A stretch of DNA of 35,313 nt from the NCBI GenBank assembly GCA_018398765.1, contig JAHBMJ010005878.1, positions 27,552 through 62,864 on the forward strand. Direction: 5' to 3'. Of the stretch, positions 1 to 9,813 are shown one piece after another (within the stretch, counting starts at the first letter, position 1; each line of letters starts with the position of its first letter). This DNA comes from Chromera velia (taxonomy: Eukaryota; Sar; Chromeraceae). The notes below the pieces were generated by a model. The model saw only the letters and a program-made list of their open reading frames with translations. It did no database searches and was not told the DNA's origin. The position numbers and the translations under genes were made by a program.

Positions 1-477
1 TGCGTCAGACATCCGCTGTTGCGCAACACCCCATGTGTTGTTCAGGAGATGATTCATGTGTTGCCTTTAGCCACTAGATTTAGCCACACGTATCCGCATC
101 CAGATTGATGACGTCGATATCTGAGAGTCTTTCATGTCGGCCTATTGATTGAGACAGACTCTGCAGATTGACAGACTTCTAGATTGTCTAGGCACTGACA
201 GTTCTTTTCTCCTGTGATCGGGTGTGAGTCTGCATCGATGGTAGGCTAGCTGAGTACCGTATTTTCTAGGGGTGGGGAGGGTGGGGGGGTAGGAAGCTAG
301 GAGGAAAGAGGGAGGGGAGAATTTCCACCATGAAACACCCAACTGCGCAACTACAGCTTTTGGAGAACAGGAACTAATTGAAACAGTACGTTACTGCAGG
401 TGAGTTGGTTGCCTTCGACGTCATATCGGACTGCATTACTGCATCAGGGAGATGGCACGAGACTCCCCACTGCTCAG

Positions 478-680
478 CCGCTTTGCGTGAAGAGAAAATT
501 CCGGGACCCTCGTATAGTGCTTTCGTGTGTGAAAGTACATGCACGAGATGCAGCGACTCGGGAACCTTCTCGATTTCCTCGTAGTCGGCATGCATCTCTT
601 GGAAAAAGGCGTGAGGAGAAGACGAGGACGTTGACGCTCCCTCTGGCCCCCTCTTTTCTTAGAAAAGCGGCGGCAGTGAC
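478..680 (-). repeat. Inverted copy 1 of an unnamed dispersed element (contiguous copy)
   Basis: Read on the minus strand, 680 to 478 matches three separate plus-strand blocks at about 1208-1263, 1378-1412 and 1735-1823, at roughly 85-90% identity by eye. Here the three blocks are contiguous, so this copy shows the uninterrupted order. The minus strand is open for 73 codons across 595-374, starting MHADYEEIEKVPESLH. A stretch containing KALY.G.GIFSS is shared with the other copy. I do not recognise the family. It may be part of a transposon or of a repeated gene. Confidence 0.7.
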
Positions 681-870
681 GCAAATGCAGGAAGGTACGA
701 GAGAGAATAAGCCAGTAATTAAGCCAGTGTTCTTGTCATCAGGGGATCGACAAGCGGACCGACACCTTGTGAAGGCACAGAATGGTTAGTAGAGCTGAGT
801 GAGCTGAGAAAAGCGGTGGAAGTGACGTGAGAGCATGAAGGCAGAAGGTACGCCAGTTTTTTTGTCGAAC
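661..870 (+). repeat. Imperfect tandem duplication
   Basis: The motif agaaaagcgg(c/t)gg(c/a)agtgacg occurs at 661 and again near 808. Each occurrence is followed by a related gaaggtacg...gccagt segment, giving a spacing of about 147 bases. It overlaps the left edge of inverted copy 1 and may mark the element boundary. Confidence 0.5.
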
Positions 871-1207
871 TGGAATCAATACTTTTGGTCCGTAGACACA
901 AAGGAATGCAATGGAGTTGATATGCGTTGCGATGAAAGTCAGGGTCGTGCTCAAATTCAGAATCGTACGCAGTATCGTAGTAAAAAGAAAAAAACGAAGG
1001 CGGGCGGTAGTTTTGCACACTAATAGGAAGGATGGCAGCGAATCCGTCTAAGTTAATTCATGCCAGATGCATGGGTCATTTTTCGTTCTTTCCTGGGGCG
1101 TGGTATCGATTTTTTTTGTTGTACGTCTATCCCCTTCTTTCTCCCTGTGCACGGAGAACAAGAAGACCCGGTGTGAGACGATCCAGAGAGGAGCCCTCTC
1201 AATCGGT

Positions 1208-1823
1208 CGGTCGGCTTCCAAGAAACGAGGGGGCCAGAGGGCGCGTCACCGTCCTTGTCTTCTCCTGGTGCACGGCCAAGTACGTAGCAATTAGAGAAAT
1301 GAGGAGGAAGGGGCTCGTCTCCTGTGAGACCATTATGGAGGATGTTTGAACTTTCTGTAGGTTTTTGCATTACGCCTTCTTCCAAGAGATGCATGCCGGA
1401 AATACAGAAGGTTCCCGCCTACCTTCACAACGCCGCTCGACACCTTGCTCTGGGTGTCTCTCCGTTCGAGTTCCTCTTCGGGTTCCCCCCCAGGAACCCC
1501 ATGTAGCTCGATAGCGACCTGCAGGCAGGGACAGAGATCATTTCTGAGGACTATGTCAAGCAAAGGTACTCAGGCATTCAGGTCTTTACTCAGGAGTTCA
1601 CATCTGCTAGAAAGTGGAGCTTTCACGTTCTGAGTCGTTGGAAGACTTTTGGGGCCGACAGCTAGATTTCTGAGACTGAGCATGCGCAGCCTTATGGTTG
1701 ACCTGCATGAAGACAGGGGAAGGGGAAGGGGGGGACCCGAGTCGCTGCGTCTTGTGCATGCACTTTGGCACACGAAAGCACTATACAAGGGTCACGGAAT
1801 TTTCTCTTCATGCAAAGCGGGAG
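1208..1823 (+). repeat. Inverted copy 2 of the element, split by inserted sequence
   Basis: Blocks matching the contiguous copy at 680-478 lie at about 1208-1263, 1378-1412 and 1735-1823, in the same order but separated. The second break is sharp: block two ends in gaaggttccc at about 1412, and block three resumes with cccgagtcgctgc at about 1735. The intervening 320 bases contain integrase-like coding sequence. The first gap, about 115 bases, holds nothing recognisable. Confidence 0.65.
1384..1665 (+). mobile_element. Ty3/gypsy-type integrase remnant
   Basis: The plus frame reads VPAYLHNAARHLALGVSPFE, then FLFGFPPRNPM. This matches the end of the retroviral-fold integrase core of LTR retrotransposons, where a YN...H..TG.SPFEL.YG...R.P pattern is typical. 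An in-frame TAG at 1504 interrupts it, and the same frame then stays open for 52 codons to a stop at 1663. No reverse transcriptase, protease or LTR is visible. It is a dead fragment, and it sits exactly where the flanking repeat is broken. The family call rests on one motif plus reading-frame continuity. Confidence 0.6.
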
Positions 1824-2064
1824 AGGAAGACAGGACCAAAAAGGGAGAAGATCGAGAAACGGATGATCAGAGAGGGACGGGTCAACAGACATTGAGCCGC
1901 AAGATCCCAAACGACCATGCAAAGGCACACTGCAAAACCTGCCCTCTGCAGTGGTTTTTGTGCCTCCACGCGGTGCGGATTGAGAATCCAGGACGTAAAA
2001 AAGTGCCGAGAGATCCTGCAAGGCAGGCGCTCTAGACACTCTGCCGAAATCTTTCCTTCATGTG

Positions 2065-2300
2065 TCAATTGCCATGCACAAAGGGCATGCAGACTCGAAT
2101 ATGAGTCTGGCCCCTTTGAGCACCAAAATCCGTGACGTAGCAGATCGCAATATCCAAAATTTGGGCAGCCGCCCCCTCCCGGCCGCGTGTCCCATGCGGT
2201 CGAATATACCCTCCGAACTGAGAGAACTCTACTCTCATGGCTGCGTCGGACTTTTTCCATCCTTCTGCAGATTGATCGACGAGACAGGCGTTTGAGGTAG
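2065..2300 (-). CDS. 3'-terminal exon of an unknown gene
   Basis: The minus frame is open from about 2300 to a stop at 2065, and its composition is protein-like, rich in Gly, Arg, Asp and Glu. Examples are EGWKKSDAAMRVEFSQFGGY and QTHIRVCMPFVHGN at the end. No family is recognised. It lies just upstream, in transcription terms, of the repeat cluster at 0.5-1.8 kb and could be part of a transposon gene. Start and upstream exons are not defined. Confidence 0.4.
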
Positions 2301-2534
2301 GTGCATGCAGGACCAAAACAAAACACACATCTGATTGATCCTTATAGTTGCATCGGGAAGTCATATTCCATGTGGTGTGCTTTTATTTCCATGTGGTGCA
2401 TCGGCCCGGGCTGGAGTGCATGGTAAACTGCCCTGGCCACGGTAGCGCATACAACCGCCAGCAACCGTCACCTCGTTGGGAGTTAGTGACGGTGGTGGCG
2501 TTGCAGCAAGAGGCTCCCTGCCCGTTTCCCATCT

Positions 2535-4357
2535 TTAAATATAAAGGCTTGTTGGTACTTGTTGGTTGTAGAAGGCTGTTTGCCTTGGAGACGGTTTGCT
2601 TTTCTTGGATTCAATTGACCTGTCTGTCCATTCTGCAAGATGTTTGTCGGCGTCCTGATCCTTCTGCAGCGACATTCGGGCGTCCCATTCGAATAACAGG
2701 TTGGAAGACGCCGTCGCCTCATCCCATGCATCGACAAGAACAGACACCTAAACGAAACCCCCTACCCCCCTGCACTTCGCCTTGAACAAATCATGAAAGA
2801 CGACGTCATTGGACGGCGCAGTGAATATTGGTCAGAAATCTCGATTTGGCCTCATTGAAGATCGAAGGATGGAACACGCCTTTTCGAGCTCTTTTGCGTA
2901 AAGAGCGAAGTATGGATGCCCCTGCTTGGCGGCCTTGAGCATTCGATTGATGAAATGGAAGAGGTCGAGTTTGACCTCAACTTCCTCGCCGTCGGCTGCC
3001 AAAATTGAGAACAGCTGCCGGATTTTTCCGCATATTGTCGGCAGACATTTGATTTGATTCAAAAATCATATCGGGGGTTCATCGGGCACGAGGCGGCGGG
3101 CCTCCGTCTGCCCCCCGTCAAGGTTCAGGGCATCGGCGCCTATTTTGTCGGAGGCGGAAAGCAGAATCTCTTGCGACTGGGACTGGGACTCTTCACTGAC
3201 AGGTGTCGAGTTGCAGAAGGCTGCTGCGGTCTTGCGCAGGTGCCTGCCGGAAATCAGGGAACGACTTCCTGTTTCGACTTTCTTCTGACACCTCCGAACA
3301 GCGACAGTTGTCCGGATGATCAATGACCGAAGGTACTTTGATACACGCCACGTAGCTCCTGTCAACGCAATGTGTCCATTTCCGGCCGCTCCAGCAATGA
3401 AAAAGTGACGTAGTTGCTGTGAGGCACAAGACAAAGACCCTCCAACTTCCGGGGTTGCAGGCGACATTGTGGTAGCGAAGATTTTTTTCGATTTCTTTTA
3501 GTACTGCGGTCCCGCATACCGCCTTTACCGTCTCTGGCACATCGCTGAATTCTCCGAGTGCTTTACTTGCAGTCGAGAGACATGGTGGAGAGGACAAAGG
3601 TGAGTACTCCATCAGGATCTGCAGCAAAATTCAGAACTAAGGCCTTTATAGGGTCAGCACTAAGGACTGCATGCATTTGCAGTCTCGTGCTCATCATGAT
3701 GACAGCCTTTTGGTTGGGCCATGCAGCCATCTTGATTCTCTGCACATGCTGGAAGACGGCCACGTTCAGCCTGTCGAGTTCGCTTTCCACGAGACTTCAT
3801 GAGAATGTCTCTTGTCTCCTTGTAGGGCTCCCAGGCACTCCAGTTGAAAGTGACTGCGGCGATTTCGGACATTTGTTCAGTGCGGATTCCAGGCCCGCGC
3901 CCGTTCCTCCTCCTCCTGTTCCACATTGGCCTGCACTGCCTTGTCTTGCGGAAGGGGGAGGGAGGACCTTTCATGGCAGAATCTCTGACAAATTGTGAAA
4001 CATGACTGCTTTCAGCTGAGTATATCAGAATCTCTGTGGCATCGTAAAGAAAGTGAACAAGGGTAGGCAAGGATTGCATTCACTGATCACAAAACCGACT
4101 CGAACATGCGGCACCAATAAGTGATTCAGAAGCAAGACCCGTATACTAAAGACTGACATGCATCCTCTCCCACGTGCTTCAAGACGGCAGCAACCTCGAA
4201 TTTGCTCCCATCTTTCTGCACACAAAACAGACCCAGCGGATTTCCACGTTGAGAGCTTTGCATATTGAGCCGAATGCATGCAACCATCCGGTAAACACAT
4301 TTCGAGCGTCTCGCTAAACATGCCTCCACCTCCTTTCCAGAGAAGCCAGTTTAGCAT
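2535..4357 (-). mobile_element. Probable transposase gene or remnant, several minus-strand exons
   Basis: Minus-strand blocks with coding character lie at about 4329-4126, 3980-3660, 3790-3563, 3540-3300, 3062-2832 and 2747-2535. The block at 3062-2832 reads VKLDLFHFINRMLKAAKQGHP, then YFALYAKELEKAC. This resembles the LD.FHF..R......HP...F...L segment of large eukaryotic transposase-like proteins with an RNase H fold. The last block opens after a tttag acceptor at 2748 and runs to a stop at 2535. Adjacent blocks are in different frames. At 3573 a GTAAAG donor follows ...MSLDC, and the next coding frame resumes only about 22 bases later. That is either an extremely short intron or a frameshift in a decayed element. 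Host gene origin is not excluded. Confidence 0.45.
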
Positions 4358-4529
4358 TCCGACTGCTTGCTCAACCTGTAGACGGCCTACTTTCGTGCAT
4401 GAAGATTCGGATATTCAGAGAGTTAATTTCCATTCTTGCCTTTCAACTCAAAATGTTTGGTTCAAGGAGAAACAGTTTGAGAGCTTTCGAGACCGTTTCG
4501 GAGGGAATGCTCCAGAAATTCTGAATTGA

Positions 4530-5785
4530 AAAATGTCCAGAAAATGAATCAGTCAAGCTCTGAATGCGCAACAGACGCAGCACAAAGAATAAGATGGTCT
4601 GAATTCAGAATATAACAAATATGACTGACTGGCCCAGGGATGCACTCTGTCAGATCGATCGGCGCTGCAGGCATAAAGTCAGGGGACAGCAGTGTGTCTG
4701 ATTGTGTCTATCTGTGTCCGTGTGTATCAATCTGTTTGTGTGCGCCTTTCTGTGAAGGGATTTGTTGGAGGTGGGGTGTGGGGGGGGGCTCCTGCTTCTT
4801 TCAGGAAACGGATCAGATCCGGAGAGATGGTCAGCGCTGCAGTACTTACATATATGGATTCTCTGAATGAGAGAGAGGGCCCCTGGTTTTCACCGACCTT
4901 CGCCGCTTCCCCTCGGTTTTTTTTTTTGGCGGGCAAGGGGCCGTTGTCCCTCCTCCTCTCCCTCTAGAATGTCTTCTTCCAAATCCTTATCTCGCTTGCC
5001 TTTCATAGTGAACGAGAAACTTGACAAGAAGTTGTGCTCGTCTCCGTCGTGGTGTCGTGGTGTTGCGGTTTTGTTGTGGTTACGGTGCGCCCGCCATGCA
5101 GCAGCATTTGATTCATTCGGAGGTCGGATGCACGGGAATGTTCCTGTTCCACTCGGAGGTCCACGAATTCCTTCCCTCTCTCTCCTGTAAAAAAGAAAAT
5201 TTCAAAACTAAACTAAAAAGATAAATTAAAAGAGAAGTAGATTTTCAATGACACGGATTATGTCTTCAGCAGGTCTTCTTTCTCCAAGTGCCCTTTAATT
5301 GCGCCAGTAGGTTCGGCGGGTTCTTCCACGCGACACGAACTTTCATGTTTGCTCTCTCGCTGAGTCTGTCTCGCAAAAGATTCACCGACCAGAGAGAGAA
5401 CCGACACTCCTCCCTCATCCCACGACAGTCATCCCCCTGCATTGCGCCGACGCCCTGCCCCTTCCATTTCGGATGTCTCCAAAGATCACAACGCGTGTGT
5501 GAGTCTTTTTGCTCCTTTACTGCACCATCATGCTCTCAATCCTTTCCTTTCCTTTCCTTTCCCTCCTCTTTCTCCTTGTCACAGGACGGCTCAAGACTTC
5601 CTGGGCCCGTCGCTGCCCATGCATGGAGAAGACATCTCCGTCTCCCCATCCTTTTGCAAGAAGGGAGCTTTGGGTGTGTGTGCGAGGATTGCAGCGTTGG
5701 GACTCGCGCTTCTGTCTCATAGGGAGAAGAATACAATGTGAATCCCAATTGCACATTGAGGCGGAGACATTATAAGGGCGACCAT
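4530..5785. other. No gene seen
   Basis: Open frames here are short and low in complexity: Ser/Leu/Arg-rich on one strand, Lys/Glu-rich on the other. They come from pyrimidine- and purine-rich tracts such as tcctttcctttccttt near 5540. No splice-bounded exon with convincing composition was found on either strand. Confidence 0.4.
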
Positions 5786-6106
5786 CAGCCAATGCTCGCG
5801 AATCTTACCACTGATGTAATCATAGAACCATTGAAGCTCTGACACGGGAGGTAGCGCATGAGAACCATATGCATGCCATTAGATTCATCGGAGGTGCACT
5901 GCCTGAAAGATGGGGGGAGCAATATTGTTCTTGCCAGAAGCTCTCTGCCCGGACGAGGTACACGCTTCCGATCATTGAAAGGCGCCTCTTTATGACGCGA
6001 TTTCGGACAGCGAGAGCTGCCGCGGCTTGAAGGCGCTTCGCCGCACTGGCGGAACCATGCAAGCCGTCCCACTCCAGCCACCCCGGCACCCAAGCACCAG
6101 TACAGC

Positions 6107-6500
6107 TTACGACCCATTACAAAGGGAGGGAGGGTGGAGGTCACACAGTCTCTTTCCTGCCACCCTACCTGCCTGCCTTCTCTCTGCTATGATCTCGTGG
6201 GAAGCGAACGTCTCAAATTTTTCAAACACAGAGGGGAAAAGAAAAAAGCAGCCATTTCTTCCTTGCTCACCATTGTCCCCTGCGCAGACAGTTTCACTGT
6301 CTTTTCGCCCTTGCCTGCAGGAACTTGAAGGAAGCCCCCAAAACTCAGCGCAAAGCTCCTGCGGGTCCGCCTTTTTGGCATTTGCCATGAATGGAAGCGA
6401 CCGAACAACGGAGAGAGTGCCATCGGGCAGGAACTTGAAGGAAGCCCAAGAAACCTGTCCCAGCGGACTGACTCGCTCCACGCGTATCGTACCTGCCCTT
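6107..6500 (-). repeat. Direct repeat of 21 bp, 110 bp apart, in a possible coding region
   Basis: The string caggaacttgaaggaagccc occurs exactly at 6318-6337 and 6428-6447. On the minus strand it encodes a G-(L/F)-L-(P/Q) segment in overlapping frames. The surrounding minus frames, for example FLPDGTLSVVRSLPFMANAK, look coding but no gene model could be closed. It may be the 3' part of a gene or a decayed duplication. Confidence 0.45.
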
Positions 6501-6523
6501 CAAAATTCTCCCATGCCCTGATC

Positions 6524-6802
6524 TCAATCTCCAATCTGTTTTCTCTTAAGTTCTGCATTGTCTGCAGAAAAAAACAAGAGGGTGCAATTATTAGTATTCG
6601 TCAAGGGTGGGCAAAATTCACTTAATTCTCTGAAGCCAAACTGTGAAGCGAAGCTCAAGAGGAAATCATTCTTGCATGAGGAGAACAAGCTTTCTGCATA
6701 GGATCTACAGACAGTCATGCAGCGTGTTCCATCCAGCTTCAGATAACGCAAACATCTCTCGAGAGGGTTCTTCCCGCGATCAAACTTCAGGAGACTTGAC
6801 AT
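6524..6802 (-). CDS. Small two-exon gene, 72 aa, unknown function
   Basis: The ATG at 6802 opens MSSLLKFDRGKNPLERCLRY. Exon 1 is 6802-6622 and exon 2 is 6561-6524, ending in TGA. The 60-nt intron starts GTGAAT, contains a perfect TACTAAT branch-point match, and ends in a T-rich tract plus CTGCAG. Both sides are in phase 1, giving ...FGFREL-NN-AELKRKQIGD. Without splicing the same start reads 92 codons to the same stop, so the intron could be optional. The segment ERCLRYLKLDG is LRR-like but too short to classify. There is no signal peptide or membrane segment. The start context has G at -3. The next gene on the same strand begins upstream at 7.4 kb. Confidence 0.55.
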   Translation of the reverse strand: MSSLLKFDRGKNPLERCLRYLKLDGTRCMTVCRSYAESLFSSCKNDFLLSFASQFGFRELSEFCPPLTNTNNCTLLFFSADNAELKRKQIGD

Positions 6803-7009
6803 CTCAATCGACCATTACAGGGGCTGTCAGTCAAGGGCTCTTTGTCAAAAAAACTCGAGTGCAAAATAAGAAGTCCAGCACCCAGCCGACCAGAATGAGT
6901 CATCTCAAAGAAGCACACAGAACGCGGGAAGGCGGAATTTTCGATTCAGACATAAAGAGACAGAAGAAAGGGGGACCGTGGAAGAAAGGGTAGAAAAAGG
7001 AGACGGAGA

Positions 7010-7443
7010 AGGCAAGAGGAGTCTCTCTCTCTTTGCGCTTGCTCTGGGACACGGCGGGGGCGGCACTGGAGGAACTGGCAGAGCTCGTAGCCTGCTCTCC
7101 CTCTGCTTCCGCCTTCCGCCTCCCGTTGCGCGCGTCCTCGCGTTTCTGTGACCCTGTTCTCGGTCGGTTCACGCGTTTCTTCGTGATCGCGTACTCTTGT
7201 GGGAACGAGCACAGAGAACGAGCAACAGAGAACGAGCAACAGAGCTCTAGGAAAGGATCAATAGACAAGGCCTTTCCACATGTGGTGATGGGAGTCTAGG
7301 AATTCCGACAGGGGCCCGCGAGGCTTTGTCACGGTCATTTCTTCCTCGCAGCCACACACAGGACCCTCCCACAGGTGTTGGTGGGAGTCGAGGAACTCTG
7401 AGAGGGTCTCGAGGGCCCTTGTCTCATTGACGAGGTTCGTCTC
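7010..7443 (-). CDS. Internal exons of an unknown gene with a duplicated 16-residue motif
   Basis: Exon 7443-7267 follows a strong acceptor (TTTGTCTCTTCAG) and encodes 59 residues with two copies of one motif: LSEFLDSHQHLWEGPV, then LSEFLDSHHHMWKGLV. A GTCTAT donor in phase 0 can join to an acceptor at 7194, giving YAITKKRVNRPRTGSQKRED and a basic/Ser/Ala-rich tail that runs to about 7010. The 73-nt intron contains direct repeats of gagaacgagcaac. The DNA behind the duplicated motif is itself repeated, near 7284 and 7377, so this is a recent tandem duplication. Start and end are not found. The family is unknown. Confidence 0.5.
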
Positions 7444-7561
7444 CTGAAGAGACAAATGAACAAACACAAGAGAAGGGAATTCAAAGAAAAGAACGAACGA
7501 CTTCAGAGGCACTCACGCAGGAGAGAAACACTGTTGCCACCCACAGTGGCCCATTCGGGAA

Positions 7562-7602
7562 GAGAAAGAGAGAGAGAGGCTCAGAGAGAGAGAGAGAGAG
7601 CA
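7562..7602. repeat. GA-rich simple repeat
   Basis: Interrupted (GA)n run with two blocks, agagaaagagagagag and agagagagagagagag. No coding exon is supported here. Confidence 0.9.
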
Positions 7603-7820
7603 ATGTAAAGAGACAATGGAAGCCCAACGTATGCATGGGTGTGGGGGGTGCAGGTAACCTTCTGCTTATCAACCAATCAATCCGACTGTGAGGAGCTACC
7701 TTCCTTTAACTCCTGCCTACCTGCATGCTTCCGTGACTCTCTGCCTGCCTGTCCTAGTGCCTGTCTGCCGGTCTTTCTACCTATACTTCCTGTCTGCTTT
7801 CCGCCCAGAGCGCCTTTCAG

Positions 7821-8040
7821 TCATTCACTGTGATTTGAATCTTTTCTGCCGCACTCCGTGACTCTCTTCTTGCTTATGATCCTGTACTGGAAGTCGACGG
7901 AGCCAAAAGTCAGTCTCCCCTCCAGTTGGTCGACAGACAACCCCCTCCCTCCAGGCCCCGTGTCAATATAGACACAGGCGTACAGGTTCCGAAGAATGTC
8001 CATCACGGTCACTTCCGTTGAAGAACTGCAGGGAGGAATT
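7821..8040 (-). CDS. Orphan exon resembling the linker before an ABC-transporter ATPase domain
   Basis: After a CCTCCCTGCAG acceptor near 8030, the minus frame reads TEVTVMDILRNLYACVYIDT, then GLSVDQLEGRLTFGSVDFQY. The pattern L.G.(I/L).F..V.F.Y is the usual start of the nucleotide-binding domain of ABCB-type transporters. The frame runs to TGA at 7821, with a possible GTACAG donor just after DFQ. No Walker A motif, signature or Walker B follows within the next kilobase, so this is a fragment, a truncated duplicate or a chance match. Nothing in the neighbourhood supports a transporter gene. Confidence 0.3.
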
Positions 8041-8151
8041 GTTGGCAAGAAAGGCCTTGGATTGGACATCAGCATAAAACGACCTATACCTATATATACC
8101 TATAGCGAGAACGCCTGCGCTCCTCAACTTGAGTTTGAAAAGATGAAGCAT

Positions 8152-8415
8152 TTATGCTTTGACTCGACGGAGAAAACGGACCTCGTGATCTCTGAATAGC
8201 TCCCGAGCAGGGCCGTTGTATGCGGCCCAACAGTCAGAGTAGAGAATGGAGCACGCTAGCACACTCCGATGCACTCTGTCGTTAACAAGAGCAGAAACGA
8301 TGCGCTGGGTCAGAACCGGGATCGGGTCAGACTTTTGGCACAGCCAGACCTTGCATGGGGACAGTCGAAAGGCCACGCAGGAATCACTTCGTCTGCATGG
8401 TGCAACTTCATTCAC
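8152..8415 (-). mobile_element. Merlin / IS1595-type transposase remnant
   Basis: The minus frame of 87 codons ends ACSILYSDCWAAYNGPAREL, then FRDHEVRFLRRVKA and a stop. The string ..SD.W.AYN......H..V.. is the hallmark second-Asp region of ISXO2/IS1595-like DDE transposases; the eukaryotic Merlin superfamily shares it. Upstream VLTQRIVSALVND fits the helix before it. The stop at 8152 cuts the protein before the FVDP..GAHT..IE region expected next, and stops interrupt the frame upstream of 8415. It is therefore an inactive fragment. No terminal inverted repeat was found by eye. Confidence 0.6.
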
Positions 8416-8745
8416 GTGCTACGTGCAGTGGCTCATGCACAAGCGACGTCAAGACCCGGAAGCCGGGTGCGCAATTTCGTCCAGGGTCAGACTGCATGGC
8501 GGACCAAGACGCTCGTGGCTCTTCCTTTGTAAGACCCACCTCCCTGCGAATTTGGTCACCATGCACATTTGTCTTCATCTCTCACAGCTTTGTACACAAC
8601 ACGTGGAACTCTTGCCTTGGGATCCATGCAGAGACACTCTCTTGTCCCGAAAGCCAGTGAACTTCTTGCTTTTTCCCTCTCTACCCACTGGCATGTTCCT
8701 GCAGTGACCCTCTGCCAACTCTTCCGGCCTGTGGTGTCGTTTGTA

Positions 8746-9051
8746 TCAAAAGGCAACACGACTATCACTGCAGAAGAAGACGTTCAGATCCCCAACACGC
8801 CGCAGAGCCAGCGGCAGGCCCGGGCCAGCAGGGCGACGAAGCAGGCGAATTAAGAACGAGGGGGGGGCGGTCTCTCCCGAGGAGGGCACGGGGGAGGTGG
8901 TGGTGGTGGTGGTGGCGGTGGTGGAGGGGTCGGAGGTGGTTGAGGGGGGGGGCGGCGTTCCTCGCCTCCGGACCGAAGGATGAGGAGGGCGAAAGGGCGG
9001 CGGAGGTGGAGGAGGCGGTGGCGAAGGAGCGTGTGGTGCAGTCACTGTCAA
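8746..9051 (-). CDS. Pro/Thr-rich low-complexity open frame
   Basis: The minus strand is open for about 100 codons with a run of nine prolines and a Thr/Ser stretch. It is driven by a GGT/GGA-rich tract at 8898-8940 and a GGAGG tract near 9000. It could be a Pro-rich linker exon downstream of the exon that ends at 9048, but it may equally be a by-product of the simple repeat. No splice sites are convincing. Confidence 0.25.
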   Translation of the reverse strand: MTVTAPHAPSPPPPPPPPPFRPPHPSVRRRGTPPPPSTTSDPSTTATTTTTTSPVPSSGETAPPSFLIRLLRRPAGPGLPLALRRVGDLNVFFCSDSRVAF

Positions 9052-9560
9052 TTTCTGCTCTCGGACGTGGCGATCAAGTAAGGGTCAAGCAAATCCGGTG
9101 AGAAGCTGCCCCCCTTCTCGAGACGGTAGAAGGCCATGAGGCTGCTCACCTGTCGGACAAGCGTTGCCCGAAACGCGTCTGCTTCTGCTGCGCAAACAGT
9201 GCACTGGCTAGAAGGCAAGGTAGAGAGACCAAACGCCACTCGGTTCACTCGACAGTCGAAGACACGGAGGCACCGCACAAGTGCTCTGGGCAGACGGTAA
9301 TGTTGAATCTGCCGTCGAGGGGGAAATATATCCTTTTGACAGTCTGATGTACCAGAATGTCAGCTGCACGCATGGATCTCTCTCGCGACTCTATATGCGC
9401 TTCTCGAAGGTCCACTGAGTTTCCGTCTTTCAACAGTCCCTTGTGCTTCTTGATCACTACCTGCTCTCCGGTCTCTCTGTTCTTCCCCCGATAGACAAAC
9501 CCTCGGATGGCACGCCCACGGATGAAAATCTCACTACAGCATTCCTCCGGCCTTGCAGTC
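9048..9560 (-). CDS. Two or more exons of an unknown gene
   Basis: One minus frame reads FVYRGKNRETGEQVVIKKHK, then LLKDGNSVDLREAHIESRER and so on, to a stop at 9245. A second frame, 9278-9048, reads VRCLRVFDCRVNRVAFGLST, then AEADAFRATLVRQ, just before a strong CAG|GTGAGC site; unspliced it ends at 9048. The phrase VYRGKNRETGEQVVIKK looks like strands 2-3 of a protein kinase with its catalytic Lys. However, the Gly-rich loop is poor and no later kinase motif appears, so I do not call it a kinase. A GTGCCT...CCGAG pair 35 nt apart would join the two frames in phase. Confidence 0.4.
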
Positions 9561-9806
9561 TTTGGTTCGCTTTAGCGAGTTCAGCCTCTCCTGTCCTCAG
9601 GTACTCAAGACAGAGGACCGAGCACAGCGCTTTCATGTCCCCTCTCCCACCATGTTCCCCGACAAGTTGAGCTCTTCCAGCTGCTGGAGAGGTTTCTCCT
9701 TGAGTGCCCCACAGAGATCCTCGATAGCTTCCACAGCCAGCTTAGCGTCCTCCAGGTCAAGAAAGCGCAGAGAGGCGGAACTTCCCTGTCTTTCGCTTTC
9801 TCTCAT
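9457..9806 (-). pseudogene. Leucine-rich-repeat gene fragment with a frameshift
   Basis: From ATG 9806 the minus strand encodes LRFLDLEDAKLAVEAIEDLC, then GALKEKPLQQLEELNLSGNM. This is a ribonuclease-inhibitor-type LRR: L..L.L......A...L..AL followed by L..LNLSGN. The frame ends at TGA 9633 inside VGEGT. The frame one step over starts at ATG 9636 with MKALCSVLCLEYLRTGEAEL and continues to 9457, just as the next LRR would. One indel in a G run (gagaggggac) therefore breaks the repeat. It could be a real frameshift, an unseen tiny intron or an assembly error. Confidence 0.5.
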
Positions 9807-9813
9807 CTGTGAT

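Noticed and set aside
1-360. Possible gene or promoter at the left edge
   Set aside because: Only a G-rich tract (ggggtggggagggtgg) and short frames are present; nothing splice-bounded or protein-like.
5880-5920. FRQCTSDE peptide shared with about 17.89 kb
   Set aside because: The shared DNA is only about 20 bases with mismatches; too short to call a repeat family.
9245-9560. Protein kinase
   Set aside because: Only VYRGKNRETGEQVVIKK fits. The Gly-rich loop is poor, and no HRD, DFG or APE motif follows within the available exons.
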